From Tausonia pullulans (Eukaryota > Basidiomycota > Tremellomycetes > Cystofilobasidiales > Mrakiaceae): a DNA stretch of 64,000 bases. Positions 22,301-34,465 of this stretch are shown piece after piece (the stretch's first letter is position 1; every line of letters begins with the position of its first letter). The notes beneath the pieces are model-generated. The model made no database searches, was not told where the DNA came from, and saw only the letters and a program-made list of their open reading frames with translations. The position numbers and the translations under genes were made by a program. The DNA lies in NCBI GenBank assembly GCA_951802195.1, contig OX637633.1, forward strand, positions 434,001 through 498,000. Direction: 5' to 3'.

Positions 22301-23666
22301 AACAGACTCCCCAGCAGCAGCTCCACCAGCAGCACCACAACGCCTACGCCCAGGCCACCCAGCTGCAGCACAGCGACGCTCAGTCGTACGGCGCCCACCA
22401 CCCGGCCTCGGTTCTCTCCCCCCACGGCGCCTACTTCCGCCAGGAGGCCTCGGCCCCCTCGCCTTATTACGGCCAGCACTCCCACTCGGCTGCGTCGCAG
22501 GCTCAGCAGCACCAGCAGGCTGAGGTTGCCCAGCATTCGCAGTACGCCTCGCCGTTCGGCAATTTCGCCACCAACACTGGCTACCCGGACCAGTTCAATT
22601 ACGGTCAGGCCGATCGCGTGAGTCCTTTTAACCGCGTCTCGTTGAGTCGGCAGCAAAAAACCAGAACTGACTCATACTTTGCTTGCTCCAGTACGACCCG
22701 TACGCCGCTTTCGGCCAGCGCAGCGAGTCTGACGCTGGCAAGGCCTCGAGCCAGTCGCAGACGTCGGCTGCCTCGACGGGCCCTCAGCCGCCCGTCCCTG
22801 CTCCTCAGCCCGGAGCTGGCGGCGCTGCCTACTACGGCGGCATGCCCCCTTACAACCCCTACTGGGCTGGCTCTAACCGTGGGTGTCGCTGCTCTTTTAT
22901 TCGCTTCATTAGATCTCTCACTGACTCCCCCCTTGGCTCCCTCCCCTCCTTCCATCCATTAGCCTACTACTACCAGCAGCAGCCCGCTTGGGCCCAGCAG
23001 CAGCAGTGGGGACGTCCCCAGTACCCCCAGCCGCCTGCCCCCGCGCCTGCCCCTTCCGCCGCCGCCGCCAAGCCCCCCTCGCAGGCCGCCTCGGGCCCCT
23101 ACGGCCACTTCTCGTCCGGCTACGACGAGCCCGCATCCATCTCCGCCGGAGGCTACTCTGGCAATCAGCTCTCGGGCCAAGCGGCTGCTGCCGCTGCGGG
23201 CCTGGCGGCCTCCCAGTACGGAGGGATCCACTCGTTCCTTGGAGGATCGAGCCCTCAGCCTCAGCAGCAGGCTTCGCAGGCTGGAGGAGGAGCCGGAGCG
23301 AGGCCCGCTGCTTCCCCCGAGACGTCGTTCAAAGGCTACAACGCCGGTGGCGCCTCGGACGGCAGCAAGGCCTCGGGTCAGCAGGGTCAGCAGGCCGGTC
23401 AGCAGCAGGGAGGCAATGGCACTCAGGGCCAGCAGGCTCAGGGCCAGCAGCAGGTTTCGGGACAGCAGGGTGGCGCTGTTCCTAGGGCTGGGGCCGCCGC
23501 TGGTGGAGCTGGCTCGCAGCCGACGTACGGCTCGACCTTCGGTGGTGCTGGTGGGTACAGGGGTTACCAGCCGGCTCAACAGCAACAGCAGCAGTCGGCC
23601 TACCAGGCTCAGCAGGCCCAGCAGGACCCGTACAACGCCTACTACTCGCAGCAGAGGTGGCAGTAA
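19353..23666 (+). CDS. DEF1: DEF1-like protein: CUE domain and Q-rich tail
   Basis: Seven exons close in phase: 19353-19500, 19919-20062, 20706-21126, 21245-21982, 22053-22617, 22692-22878, 22963-23666, giving 968 residues. Residues about 5-50 are a CUE-type ubiquitin-binding helix bundle (ALSTLSAIFPDWSDDDLLLV, then DESKGSIETAATRITEG). Next come RGG-rich segments, a conserved TIPQGTKMSWAQIARP motif, Ala/Pro/Thr-rich spacers, and a very long Gln/Ala/Ser-rich C-terminal half with runs of 4-7 Gln. This order matches Def1, which helps ubiquitylate and remove RNA polymerase II stalled at DNA damage. In yeast the Q-rich tail keeps it cytoplasmic until it is processed; whether that holds here is inference. 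Introns 1 (418 nt) and 2 (643 nt) are long for this genome. Homologous annotation by architecture rather than by strong sequence identity. Confidence 0.82.
22237..22316 (+). repeat. CAG/CAR tracts coding poly-glutamine
   Basis: Several short runs of CAG codons (7 at about 22235, more at 22275-22315, again near 23575-23595) inside the DEF1-like coding region. They encode poly-Gln and could vary in length between strains. Confidence 0.8.
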
Positions 23667-24143
23667 GATGGACACGTCCGTCCCATCAAGGGGAGGAGTA
23701 AGGTAGAGTGGGTGGGAGGGGGGGGGAGTTACGCGGGGGGAGGAAGGGGGTCTCAAGAGATGCTCTCGTTGTCCCTTCATCTCACAAATTTCGCGCTCTC
23801 CCTCATATTTCTTCTTTTTTTCCTCTTTTCTTTCTTGTCTCGACACTTGCAACACTCACTATCTTCTTCTTTCTCTTTCGCTCGCGCCGCTCAAAACAAC
23901 CGCCTGTCTCTCTCTCTTCTCTCTTTCGATTGTTCGTTTTGCACGGCTCTCACTCCCACCCATGTAGGCTAAACAAAGAAAAAACGATGCTTTTCTCTAA
24001 ATTTCTTGGGCAATCTTGAAAATGTCGCGTTTTTGCCGTGCTTGTCTTGTCTGGAAGCAAGAAGGGAACGTCCTATCATCAAAATACACAAAACATGTCC
24101 GAGACGACAGAAGGCAAGTAAGGCAACGGAAGGAGGAGCAGCT
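23667..24143. other. Convergent 3' region
   Basis: About 480 nt between the stops of the DEF1-like gene (+) and the unidentified minus-strand gene. It is T/CT-rich from 23790 to 23930 on the plus strand. No gene seen. Confidence 0.5.
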
Positions 24144-25731
24144 CTACTCGTCAAGTTTAACAAGATCGCTCTCTTTGACACGGACAATCATGCTCGGCGG
24201 CTCAGCCTTGGCCTTGCCCTTCCCGACGACCGGTGCCGGCGTCGGCGGCTTGGCTGGGTTTTCCTGCAAAAGGCGAACGATGGAACGATGAGAGCAAGCC
24301 CCTCTTCGTCAGCTTCCTTCCCTGTTCGCCCTCCTCCGCTTGCTCGCTCCCTCACGAGACGCCGAACGACACCGAGACTCACCGAGTGGCACTCCGCCCC
24401 AAACTCCACCCTCACCTCCCTCTCCCCATCCCGGTTCCTCACGACCCAGACGCGCTCGATCTCGCCACGCCGACCGATGAGGGTGCAGCGGGCGTGGCGG
24501 AGCCCCTGGGGGCAGCCAACGAGGCGCGTCAAGTCATCGAAGCCGAGGTGGCCGTGGCTAATGAGGCAGGAGGACTCGTCGGAGGAGAAGAGGGAGGAGG
24601 AGTTGCCGGGGGTGTAGAAGGAGTGGGCGCCTGAAGGACGACCAAGATGGTCAGGGGGAAGAAAGGCTTCAAGACTATATAAGAAGGTAAGGAGAGGCGT
24701 ACGGCGGCCAATGGAGGGGTCGAGGCGAGACCAGATCGAGCGGGTGATTTCAGGGGCAAGAACGTATTCCTGGGTAGAGAAACAATTAGAAACCAAACTG
24801 CGTGAGGTGAGGAATATGGCGTGACGCACCTGGCCGGTCTTCTCGCAGGTCATGACGTGGAGGCGAACACTAGGAGAAAGATTGCGTGTCAGATACACAA
24901 CAACAAGAGTACCAGGACTGCCTACGCACGTATGGAAGAAGGTGTGGCTATTCGGTGGCGACAACGAGGGGAGATAGTCGAGATGGATCTTGACTGCAAG
25001 CAGACGAGCGTCCGGATGAGCCCTAGTATTTCGCCGCCAGTCAGCAACAAGGGTTACGCACTCTTCTTGAGAGGGCCTGGAAGCCAAGCGTCGACATGAC
25101 TCTTGTGATCACATGTGCTCGTCTCAAAGCACATGGCCGTCGAAGTTGACGGCTTCGGCGCCCTGACACGACCGCGAGCACCGGGCGGGCGAGAGCGAGG
25201 TCCCGAAGGAGGGAGAAAGTTGAGCTTCGAAAGTGCGGCAGGAGAGATGGGGACGGCCACGGGGGTGGTAGCCTTGAGCGGCGGCGAGGAAGGCGGTGAG
25301 AGCAGAGCTAGTGGCGAGCTCGCGTCAGATTGAGGCATCATCGCATCATCATCGATCTAGCCGGCGACAGCGAGGGCGTACCGGTCGTGTGGGAGGGAGG
25401 ACTCAGTTTGAGAAAATTGTTTTCCTTCGTGATCTGACAAGCGAGACAAAACAGTGAGATTGGTATGTCTCTAACATGGACCACTGCTACGGCTTTCACT
25501 CACCTTGCGGATCCTCTTCTCACTGATGGTCCAATCCCGCTCATTCCTCAGGTAGTCCAGCACTTTGAGGATGCCGAGTGCTGGCTGCTCGCGCCTGGTG
25601 CTGGCGATGGCATCGACGAGATCGTTGTCGGACGGGGTGATCTTGGCCGATGTGGGCGACGAAACCATGAAGAGATGGTCCGAGTCTGCGCCATCGGATG
25701 AGACGGGGGAGAGAGGGCGAATGGAGTACAT
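24144..25731 (-). CDS. Unidentified protein with conserved DW-SEKR helix
   Basis: I do not know the function. Exon 1 (25731-25504, 76 codons) begins MYSIRPLSPVSSDGADSD and ends in a helical segment ILKVLDYLRNERDWTISEKR. A helix of this kind (acidic-DW-x-x-SEKR-x-RK) occurs near the N-terminus of many uncharacterised basidiomycete proteins. Exon 2 starts in phase at 25356 (IDDDAMMPQSDASS) and is Ser/Pro-rich. Further coding pieces are ECVTLVADWRRNTRAHPDAR with LLAVKIHLDYLPSLSPPNSH (25060-24930), EYVLAPEITRSIWSRLD (about 24770-24715), and a globular C-terminal part SCLISHGHLGFDDLTRLVGC ... VWVVRNRDGEREVRVEFGAE (about 24590-24390), ending VKESDLVKLDE at 24144. Several short introns separate these and not all borders could be phased. 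Confidence 0.6.
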
Positions 25732-26322
25732 AGGTGCTTCTAATTGGAAGAGTGTGTGTGGAGTAGTTAATGGTTAGTGGAAAGCAGTTGTAAACTGCTG
25801 CGAGCTTCTTAAAGCCGTTCAGGAGCAGGAACTGGCCAGTCGTCGGCTGGGGCCGCGGAGGTCCGCATACCCGAACGAAAGCCTGCCTGCCCGCCTGCCT
25901 GTTGCGGCGTGTGGCACGTCATCATCGCAACCAGAACCTTGCAAATACGAGAAGACTAAGATGGAATCGAGGATGTACGGACATTGAGAGTCGAGGGAGA
26001 ACGTCAGAAGGCGATGATCGGCGACGACCGCCGCAGCTGACGATGAGGAATATCAGAAAGCCCCCTCACCTCGAGATCGGTAAGGAGCTCGTGAAATATT
26101 CAGGCTTCTATCGAATTGTCAGATGGGCCCAGGACGATGTGGAAAATCAGCCGGGTGCCGATAGCAACTGCCGTCATCCAAGAGTGTCGGACGACAAGCC
26201 GTCTCTCTCTTTCTCAGCTTCAAGTGCCTGGTGCCCAAAGAGTTGGTGATTACAAGAAAAAGCACCTTTCCTCTCTTAGCCGGAAGAGTTTTGATCGTAC
26301 AGGTCATTCCTATGCATGCGAA
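25732..26322. other. Intergenic region
   Basis: About 590 nt between the start of the unidentified minus-strand gene at 25731 and the stop of the small membrane protein gene at 26323. It should hold the promoter of the former. No gene or repeat seen. Confidence 0.5.
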
Positions 26323-27188
26323 TCACAGCCGCCACCACGACTTCTTCGGCGCCCCGCCCTCAGGCGGAGGAACCTCCACAACTGCCGCTGTCGTTGCTGC
26401 TGGTACAGTGCTGCCAGTTGCCGGTGCTGGTGTCATCGTCGATGTCGTCGTCGAACTGTTGGGTCCTTCGCCGGCCTGATAAATCTGGAACTGCTTCTTG
26501 CCCGTTGTCGTCGGCGGCTGGTAGTCCTTTGAGTAGTAGGTCATGTCGGCCTTGGCCCTGCAAAGTCAGGCAGGCGAACGAGCGAGCGCACAGGAGAAGA
26601 TAGATTAAAGAGTCAGTCCCGAATCTTTCGTACCTCTCGGCTTCTTTGGACGGCGTGGAGTAGGCACAAGACAGGATGAAGGGCAGGAATGGGGGAGGCA
26701 GGAAGGCGACTCACTTCGGTCCACGCTGCTTCATCTCGGGAATCTCTGTGCTGCCAGAGAGGAGATCAGGAACCGGCTCGGGAGCAAGACCCTTCTCCTC
26801 CTGGCTGGAAAGGCAAGACCGAGGTCGAAGAAGAGAGCGTCAAAAGAGACAGGTCGGTCGGAGGGAGGAGGGAGGGCGAAAGTCGGTCAGCCGCGAACTC
26901 TCGCGGAACGCGCGGGCTTCAGGGACAGGCGTGAGACGGGAGACGGTAATCTTCGACCACTCACAGCGTCTGCTTGGCAAGCCGAAGGGGATCATTCCAG
27001 ATGTAGTAGCCCGAGATGAGGCCTGGGACATGGAAGAGGCAAGAGTAAGGACGCGATTCAGTGCCCGATCAAGGCAGGTGCGGCTTGAATGGAGAAGAAG
27101 ACGCCGCTCGCGTGAGAAGGGGTTGAGAGGACACACCAATGACAGGCCCCCCGATGAGGGTGATCCCGTACCGCTGCATGACGGACAT
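26323..27188 (-). CDS. Small single-pass membrane protein, probably mitochondrial
   Basis: Four exons on the minus strand close in phase: 27188-27137, 27022-26965, 26804-26715, 26557-26323, giving 144 residues. The N-terminus MSVMQRYGITLIGGPVIGLI has one hydrophobic segment (residues about 6-24) followed directly by a charged stretch (WNDPLRLAKQTLQEEKGLAP). The middle holds PDLLSGSTEIPEMKQRGPK and DMTYYSKDYQ; the tail is Ser/Thr/Pro/Ala-rich and ends PKKSWWRL. A short basic-free N-terminus with a single helix and small size fits inner-membrane assembly factors or respiratory-complex accessory subunits, but no family signature is certain. Initiation may be at 27188 or at the second ATG (27179), which only trims three residues. 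It lies between two longer minus-strand genes with its own spacing, so it is probably transcribed alone. Confidence 0.72.
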
Positions 27189-27845
27189 GGTGGAAGGAGA
27201 AGAAAGAGAGGTTGAGGAGGGCGAGGGAGGTAGGGGGAGGGTTGTGGCTGTCTGAAGGGAGTCGTCCGACGTGCGGCTCTCGATTCGAATCGCTGCCGCC
27301 GGCCTTGACGACGGAGTCGTCTCTCATGTCCTCGTCTCAGGAATACTTCTCTCAGGGGATGACCTCTTTTTCCGCATCCTCAGTATGAGGGCCAAGATGA
27401 GCCGAGACGGCGATGAGCACTCTGGTGGCCAAGCACGGCGACTCTCTTGCACTTGAGTTCAGCGGTAAAGAAGGCAAAGACATTGCCTTGAATGAGACAC
27501 AAGCAAAACGAGTGGGGAAGTAAGAGAGAGAAGCGGATCAAAGACTGTTTGAGGATGAGGGTCGTGATGCTACGGTGAGAGGCACGGGGGCGTCAAGTCG
27601 TTAAGGTAGAATAAGGAAGGAGAAGAAGGACTAGGGAGCAAAAGGAAGGTCGACGAGAGGAACACGAAAGGAACAAAACGAGAGGCTGAGACCAAGAAGA
27701 GCGAGCACCAGAGAGAAAGAGAAGAGTCCCGTTGTTGAGGTCGTTATAAACAGAAGGAGATGGAGAAAGATCCGCTACCAAGATGTAAGACAGGAGAGAG
27801 AAAGGAAATTATAAGGACTGATATGAAGAGAGAGAAAATAAGTCT
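27189..27845. other. Intergenic region, AG-rich on plus strand
   Basis: About 660 nt between the small membrane protein start and the RasGEF stop, both minus-strand. It is strongly AG-rich on the plus strand, i.e. CT-rich on the coding strand, as expected for a promoter and leader. No gene seen. Confidence 0.5.
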
Positions 27846-30800
27846 CTAAGTCGAACGCGTGCTGACGGCGATCTCTCTTGCCAGAGCGACGGGGAGGACG
27901 TTCAACTTAAAGCAGAACCGATAGGCAGCTCCGTCGGCGACGAGGTTGTACCCCCCTGCAAGCGTCTTGAAGAGGATGATCTCGCGAATGATCTTGGCTC
28001 GACTCGTAGCCTTGCTGACATCGACTAAAGGGCCTGGGACGACAGCATCGGGGAGAGCGGGGCTCGCCGAGGTGGGAACAGGAGGCGGGATGTAGTCCGG
28101 GGTATTGTCGAGACGGGCGAGCTGGTCGAGATGAATGGCTGGAAAAAGAAAGAATTCGATGTCAGCAAAGAGTCTGTGAGCGGGAGAGAACGGCGATACT
28201 CACGAAGGAAAGGAATGTAGCCTTCGACCCGGGCAGCCGGTAACGACGATGTGCCATTGCTCATCGCCCGCTTGCGACCGCCAGTACCCACAACAGCCTT
28301 CTTGAGGCCGCTGCCAGTGCTCTCCCCAGCACCTCTGCCGCCTCCAACGACGATTTGCGTCGCATTGCTGCCAACAATGGCATCCTCGAGGAAGAAGTCA
28401 CCCTGAGCATCGACGATCTTGTCCTGCGCGCGCCGGACATTGGCGAACGCGTCATCCGGGCGGGTGAACGTCTGGAGACCCTTGAATAGCCGGTACTCCC
28501 ACAGACCGAGACCAACGCGGGCCCACTTCTTGGACCCAAGTGAGAGCTTGACGAGTGGCGTTTGGAGACCGGTCATAATGGCGACGGTCGCGAGAATGTC
28601 GGAGAGCTCGCAGCACCTGAAGGCGAGCTTGACAAAGCGGCCGACAAGTTGGGGACGCTGGGAGGCCTGGGTGAGGATCTGTCGAAGAAAGATAGGCGTC
28701 AGCAAAGGTTAAAAGGCAAGAGACAGTGATTAAAGGCCGACTCACCACCTCGCTTTCTACCCATCGGGACATGAGCTCGAATCGTCGAACAAACATGGAA
28801 ACGTCGCTTAGCCTCGAGTCTCCCCGCTGCTTACGGCTCGTCCGCTCGCATAGGAGGTCCTCCCATCGGTCGAGTCTCGGTGCGGGCGCCATGACCCAGG
28901 GTGGGGGCTGGTGAGCGAGCTCCCCGAAGTCAATCGCCTGGAGGAGCTGAGCGTCAATGAGACAGAACTGGGCGGCAAGGACGTCGGTCTTGATGTCAAG
29001 GCTGGCATGGGGTAGAGAAAGTGAGGTTAGTTTTTAGTCCACTCTCTCTCAAGAAAGAGGGGAGATAGGCGACGTACATAAACGAGCGGTGAAGCATCGG
29101 AGTCGGTAGTCTAGTGATCGGAGCGACGGTCCCAACGACAGCAGCAGGTGTCGAAGGTCGATACCTGGACGAGGGCACAAAGGCGGAGGCTGCCGCAGGG
29201 GGTGCGGCGGTGGCGGTAGAAATGGGCGGCAAGGGCAGCTCGGTCGGTGGACGCGCTGTCACCACGAGCGGCGGCGGCTGAAGAGCATCATTGGCGGCGG
29301 CGGCGGCGGCGGCGGCTGTAGCAGCTGCTGCAGCGGCGTTAGCGGCGACGGTCTCGTTGAGCGAGTCGGCGAGCCTATCCATGTCGGTCGAGGAAAGGAA
29401 GCCCGACGACGACTGCTGTGGCTGCTTCTTTGACTCCGGGGTCTCAGTTGGGGTGGCTGCCGGCTCGTTGACCATCATGTTGGTCCTCGGCGTCGCCTCG
29501 TTGGGGTCGGTATCCTCGTCGTCGGGGTTCTCAGCGGCATGGTCGTTGACCTCCGGCGGCGGCGTCGGGATCGTAAAGTCCATGAGGGACTCTCTATCGT
29601 CCTCGAGTTGTCTCAGCCTCTCCGCCACTAACGCCGCATCCTCCGCGTCGGTATCCGAGTCCGTAAACTCCCCCGTGCCACCACACGCGATCGCATGCTG
29701 CCTCCTCCTCTCCCTCGCCCGACGACGCCGCTGCTTTTCCTGCGACCTCTGCACAGCCGCCTCTACCTTCTCCCTCTTCGCCCGCTCCTTCGCGTCGTCC
29801 ACTCGACCCTCGAGTCTCTTCAGCGCCGCGGCGGGTCCTCCGCCGTCGTCCGAGCCCGAATCGGAGTCCGAGTCGCCTCGCCGGGCAAAGTACTCGCGGC
29901 ACATTTCGTTGATCAACGCGTAGTTGTACCGGTTCCCGCCGGCATCACCCTCATCATCCGAACCCGTCGCGGAGGACATCGACTGGAAGCCAGCGGTCAG
30001 CTTGTGCGCTCCAGCAGCCGGCTGATGCAAACCATCATTGTCGGCGGTCATTGATGGCTGGTACGGCTCGCCGTCGTACTCCGAGAGACTATCAATTGAC
30101 CTCCTGACGAGCTGAAGCGCCCTCCCGCCGGCAGGGAGCCGGCGCACGGGGGGGCGATAGCTGTCCCCGTCAGATGAGTCCGATAGATCGACATCGTCAA
30201 TCGACCGCATCGCGAAGGGCACGATGGCGTTGTCAACGACGGCTGTAGGGGTGCCGCTTGAGGTGGAGAGGCCAAAGTTGGGTTGTCGGAAGTTTAGGGG
30301 GGTCGTGGCAAAGGCAGCGGCGGGAGCTGGGAGCTCGACGGGGATGGTGGAGGGGGAGGGAATAACGAGAGGGGCGGGGTTCTTGGACAACTCCTTTACG
30401 GCCGTGGAGGCAGCAGCCAGGGCAGGCTCTTCCTCGGCGGATGCGGGAGTAGAGGTAGCTCCGCTCTGAACAACGGGAGCAACCGTCTCTTCAGCAGGAG
30501 GGAGAAGTTCCGGCTGCTTCTCCAAAACGGCGGGCCGCTCCATCTCGCCTGAAGTCCTCTCCTCCGAGACCGGGTCCAACCCCATCGCCGCCTGGTGGTG
30601 GTTCTGGCTCGACCGGAACGAGTCGAGCGGGGGGATAACGCTCTCAATGTCCTCGCCAAACCCAAGGCCCGTCATCGCCACCCCACCGCTACATCCACAT
30701 ACACCTCCTCCTACTCCACCACCACTTCCTCCACTGCGGTTACTGTGCCCGCCGTTGCTTCCACTCCGGGACCGCCTGTTGCTCGAAGAGGTGGCGAATG

Positions 30801-33800
30801 GGCCACCGCCACCGTTAGTGAAGACACTGTCTCTCGCCGAGCTCTCCGAAATCGACGTCGATGATTCGGTATCCAACTCCGACGACGGCGGTGAAGCGAG
30901 ATTATAAGCCGACATGAGCGCCTCGACTCCCCCCCTCCGCGCGAGCACATCCCCCGTGTTCCCCGGTTCGACGGGGCCCACGGAGAAACATCCTCCGCCG
31001 ACACCGAGGTGGTCCGAATCCTTGTCGTCGATGCCATCCCCGCCGTTGGCAGAGGACAAGAGGGCAAAAGAGTTTTGAGGCAGGTGGTGCTGCGGGTAAG
31101 GATGGGACCGACCGACGCGGCCTATGGAGCCGAAGAACTTGGCGACGGAGTGAGAGCCGAGCGAGGAGGGGAGGTTGACACTAAGCTTGCGGGTTGAGCG
31201 AAGGGAGGAGGAAATCGCTGTCGCTGAAGTGGTATTACTATTTCCAGCTCCGTTGAATCCACCGGATGAGGTGAAGGGAGGAGGCGGGGAGAGAGAGCCC
31301 GTCGATCCAGTGGAGTAGAACTCGGCGCTTGGGATCGGGGGTCTCCTGTTACCACTTGTCGTAGATAAGGTCGGCGAGCGGAGGGCGAGGTCCGTAGACC
31401 CCGAGAAGACGCTGTAAGGCGATCGACTTATGCTGCTGCCGCTCGTGATGGATGCCGAAGAGAGGGAGACGGGCGAACCGAAGGGCGCTGGAAGGTCAGG
31501 GATACGCGTCGATTCGAAGACCATCATGCGTTCTTTGACGAGGTCCTTGAGTTTCTTGACCAGTTTCTGTGTAAAGAGCGAACGGGTCAGCCGAGAGCAA
31601 AGTAAGGTGTTATGCGTTCGACGACTCACCAACGCCAGCGCATCCAACCCCTCTCTCTTTCTCAGCTCGTTCAACCATCTCCCAAAGACATCCACCCGCA
31701 TCTCGCGATCCCACAGCCAGTCGGCCTCGAAGAACTGCCTGAGCCAGAACCGCCAGACTTGGAACGTCCGCGTGAGAGCGAGCATGCGGGCGCCACGAAG
31801 CTCCTCGGCTTCATCCTCCTCCTTCTCTTTCTGGTGGTCCCCTCCCTCCTTAAATGTCCTCGGCCGACAAGCCCACTCGAACCGCGCGATTAACAACCGA
31901 CAAAGCTCGATTGGCCGCAGATACGACCGGTAGACCAGCAGAAAGTCAAACGTCCCGTCGAGGTCGAGCGCGTATGTCAGTTGAGCGACCCAGCGCTCGA
32001 CAGAGGCAGCGACGAGGATACGCTTTGTCGTCACTTGAGGAGAGCTGAGATAAGCGAAGGAGCCGGTGGGTGCCGGGGGGTCCGAGGGCATCCGAGAGCG
32101 TCGCTTGGGCGTTTCACCTGTCGAAGATGTGGTCGAAGCTGTCGTGGCAGGCGAGGAGGTTGGTCCTGTGCCGTTGGCTGACCGCCAAACGACGAACCGA
32201 GGATCGTCCCCTGGCGCCGAAGGTCCACGAAGCGCCTCATCCTCGAGGGCGCCGCGGTACAGCTGGAGCACGTCGAAGAGTTCTGGCTGGAACGTCTTGG
32301 GTCCGGCGAGGCGACCGAGCCCGCCGACGGCGACACGAGGACGGTAGTGCCGTTCGTCCCGGGCGTCCTCGTCGACAAAGGAATTCGCACCCGTCCCCGC
32401 GAGACCCAGCAGTAGTCCACCTCCGTTCTCGCTGTCATTGCTCTGCGATCGAGCGTGTCCCTCCGAAGTGCGCTGCCGCGCACCACCCGCGCGGGCAGTC
32501 CCACCTGACTCGAAGCTCTGCATCGCTCTCAAGAACGGCGCAGAAGCCTTATGCTTGATCGTTTTGATAGATGCTTGGCTCGGCTTCGGAACGAGCGCCG
32601 GCAGAGGTGGTTGCTGCTGCTGAGCGGCCAGCGAGGTAGTCATGGACGTCGAGGAGGGCGAGCTCGGAAGGAGCCGCATCTGCTGGGAGAAGAGGCGGAA
32701 CCTCTGTGTCGGAGAGAGAGGCGGGGACAAAGGGACAGCCGAGGTGCTCTTCATCGGTGAGCGGGTGCCGATCCGTAACTTGGTCGGGGAGAGAAGGGGG
32801 GGAGCAGGCTGCTCTCGCAGTTGGGGGTGGTCGCCGGCGTCGATGACAGTTCGAGGGAATGGCAGGAGAGAGGAGACGCTCTGACGACGCTTGACGGGCG
32901 AGGTTGAGGTACGCGTCACGGTGAACTGCGGGTTATGCTGGTTCGCAGCGGCGGGTGAAGGTGAAGAAGGGCTTAGGAGGACAGTTGTCGATGGCGATGG
33001 CTGCTGGTTGTGAGGAGTGGAGCCACCGAAGAACTGCCTCAGGACATCTGAAGTGGAGAAAAAGGGGGGAAGGGGACAGGTAAGACGGTCTCCTATCATA
33101 TCGGGCGAAGTAAGGCTGCTCTCCGGCCCGCCCGCCGGTCGGCCTGGTCGCACGTCGCCACTGCTTGCTCACCCTTTTCCGGGAAGGCGCCACCATCCAA
33201 GGAGTCTCCTCCACCCATCTGCGATACCACGACCTCTCGACTCTTGGCTTTACTAGGCCGGAGAGACTGCATGCTTTGGCTGAGCCTCAGCATCCGGCCG
33301 GTCTTGGCTCCCCGGAAGGAAGACGTAGTTGCAGGAGGTGCAGGCTGAGACAGCTGTGGCGGTGAAGCGGCCGTCGAGGCCACCACAGCTGCTGCGATAG
33401 GCAGCTCCTTGGGCTGCTCCACGGGCGGCGAGAGCGGGGAAAAGTGCCGGGCTGCCAAGGGGATGGTCGCGGGCGTGGGCGAACGAGGCTGATTGTTTGT
33501 GGAGGCTGCGAAGAGCGAGGGCGAGCGAGAGGACGATGGCGAGGTCATCGAGGGAGGCTCGGGGAAGCCACCGGTGGATCCGGAGCGGCGTCTGGAAGAT
33601 AAATATGCCAGTTCAGCTGCTGCTCGCCTCTCGCACGTAGAACGCACACAACGACGACATACCGTACGACGAACACCCTCCCACGCTCGCGGTCCTCCCG
33701 CGAGTCTATCACAAACGGGCTCCGGCGCTCGCCGGCTTCGCGGTCGAGCTGCCGCTTGTACGCGCGCGCGGCCTCGGCGCTGAGCGTCTCGACGCAGTGG

Positions 33801-34465
33801 GAGCCGTCGGACATGACGGCGAGGGTGAGCTCGACCTTGGCCAGAGCAGCGGCAGCAGCAGCGGAGGAGGTCGTCGAGTCGGTAGGAGAAGCGAGAGGAT
33901 GGGGCGCCGCCTCCACCCCCGCTGGCGAAGTTGAAGGCGAGCCAGGATCGAAGCGGGACGTCCAGGGATCCAACGGCAGGTGGGATTGATCGAGCGGCAG
34001 CGAGGGGGAGGAGGAAGCCGACGATGATGAAGGAGGCGTCCTCAACGAAAGAGAGGTCGCGTTGATCGCCGCCGGATCGCTCCTGCGCGCCATCCGAGCG
34101 AGCGTCGAGGGCGAGGGGGTCCGCTTCTCAGCAGAGAAATGGCCGCCATCGAGTGTAGGCGGGAACTCAGTCGGCGGGGAGCCCAGAACCGACGACGGCG
34201 GGGTGTCGACGTCGTCGCTGTCGCCGGGCTCGACGGAGCTTCGAAAGCGCGGGGACGAGCCGAGGGAGGCAAAGGTCGAGCCCGAGTGGGTATAGCCGTA
34301 CCTGGATGAGAACGATGGCGGGGGCGGCAGCTCATTCACGAGCGAGGGCAGGGCCGTTGGCGGCCCAGAGAAAGAAGCCGCAGGAGGGGAGGCGGTCAAT
34401 GTTGTCGACCCAGCCGCGGCAGGCGAGTCGACGGCGGCCGCTGGCGGAAGGCTGCCTTCGTCCAT
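27846..34465 (-). CDS. Large Ras-family guanine-nucleotide exchange factor
   Basis: Seven exons on the minus strand close in phase: 34465-33663, 33591-33173, 33047-31630, 31566-29078, 29001-28746, 28678-28204, 28138-27846, giving 2050 residues. A RasGEF_N module sits at about residues 745-890 (TTKRILVAASVERWVAQLTY ... FDFLLVYRSYLRPIELCRLL ... FWLRQFFEADWLWDREM). The catalytic CDC25/RasGEF domain is at about 1711-2040: DVLAAQFCLIDAQLLQAIDF, NFxxxR-like helices, TGLQTPLVKLSL, GYIPFLPIHLDQLARLD and the final FKTLAGGYN region. It would load GTP onto a small GTPase at the plasma membrane or bud cortex. About 1000 residues of Ser/Pro/Gly-rich, partly acidic sequence lie between the modules, with a poly-Ala run. 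The size and separated modules recall Lte1-like and other large fungal RasGEFs; the target GTPase cannot be told by eye. The N-terminal exon contains a DGSHCVETLSAEAARAYKRQ segment often found ahead of RasGEF_N in basidiomycetes. Confidence 0.93.
29293..29341 (-). repeat. GGC-rich microsatellite coding poly-alanine
   Basis: About eight GGC triplets followed by related triplets (29298-29340) encode two runs of Ala in the disordered region of the RasGEF. Likely length-polymorphic. Confidence 0.8.

Noticed and set aside
22959-23855. 298-codon minus-strand frame
   Set aside because: It is antisense to the Q-rich DEF1-like exon, and its Leu/Arg/Gly bias is explained by the CAG- and GCC-rich sense strand.
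29594-31067. Several frames opposite the RasGEF
   Set aside because: All are shadows of the Ser/Pro/Gly-rich linker in the real minus-strand gene.
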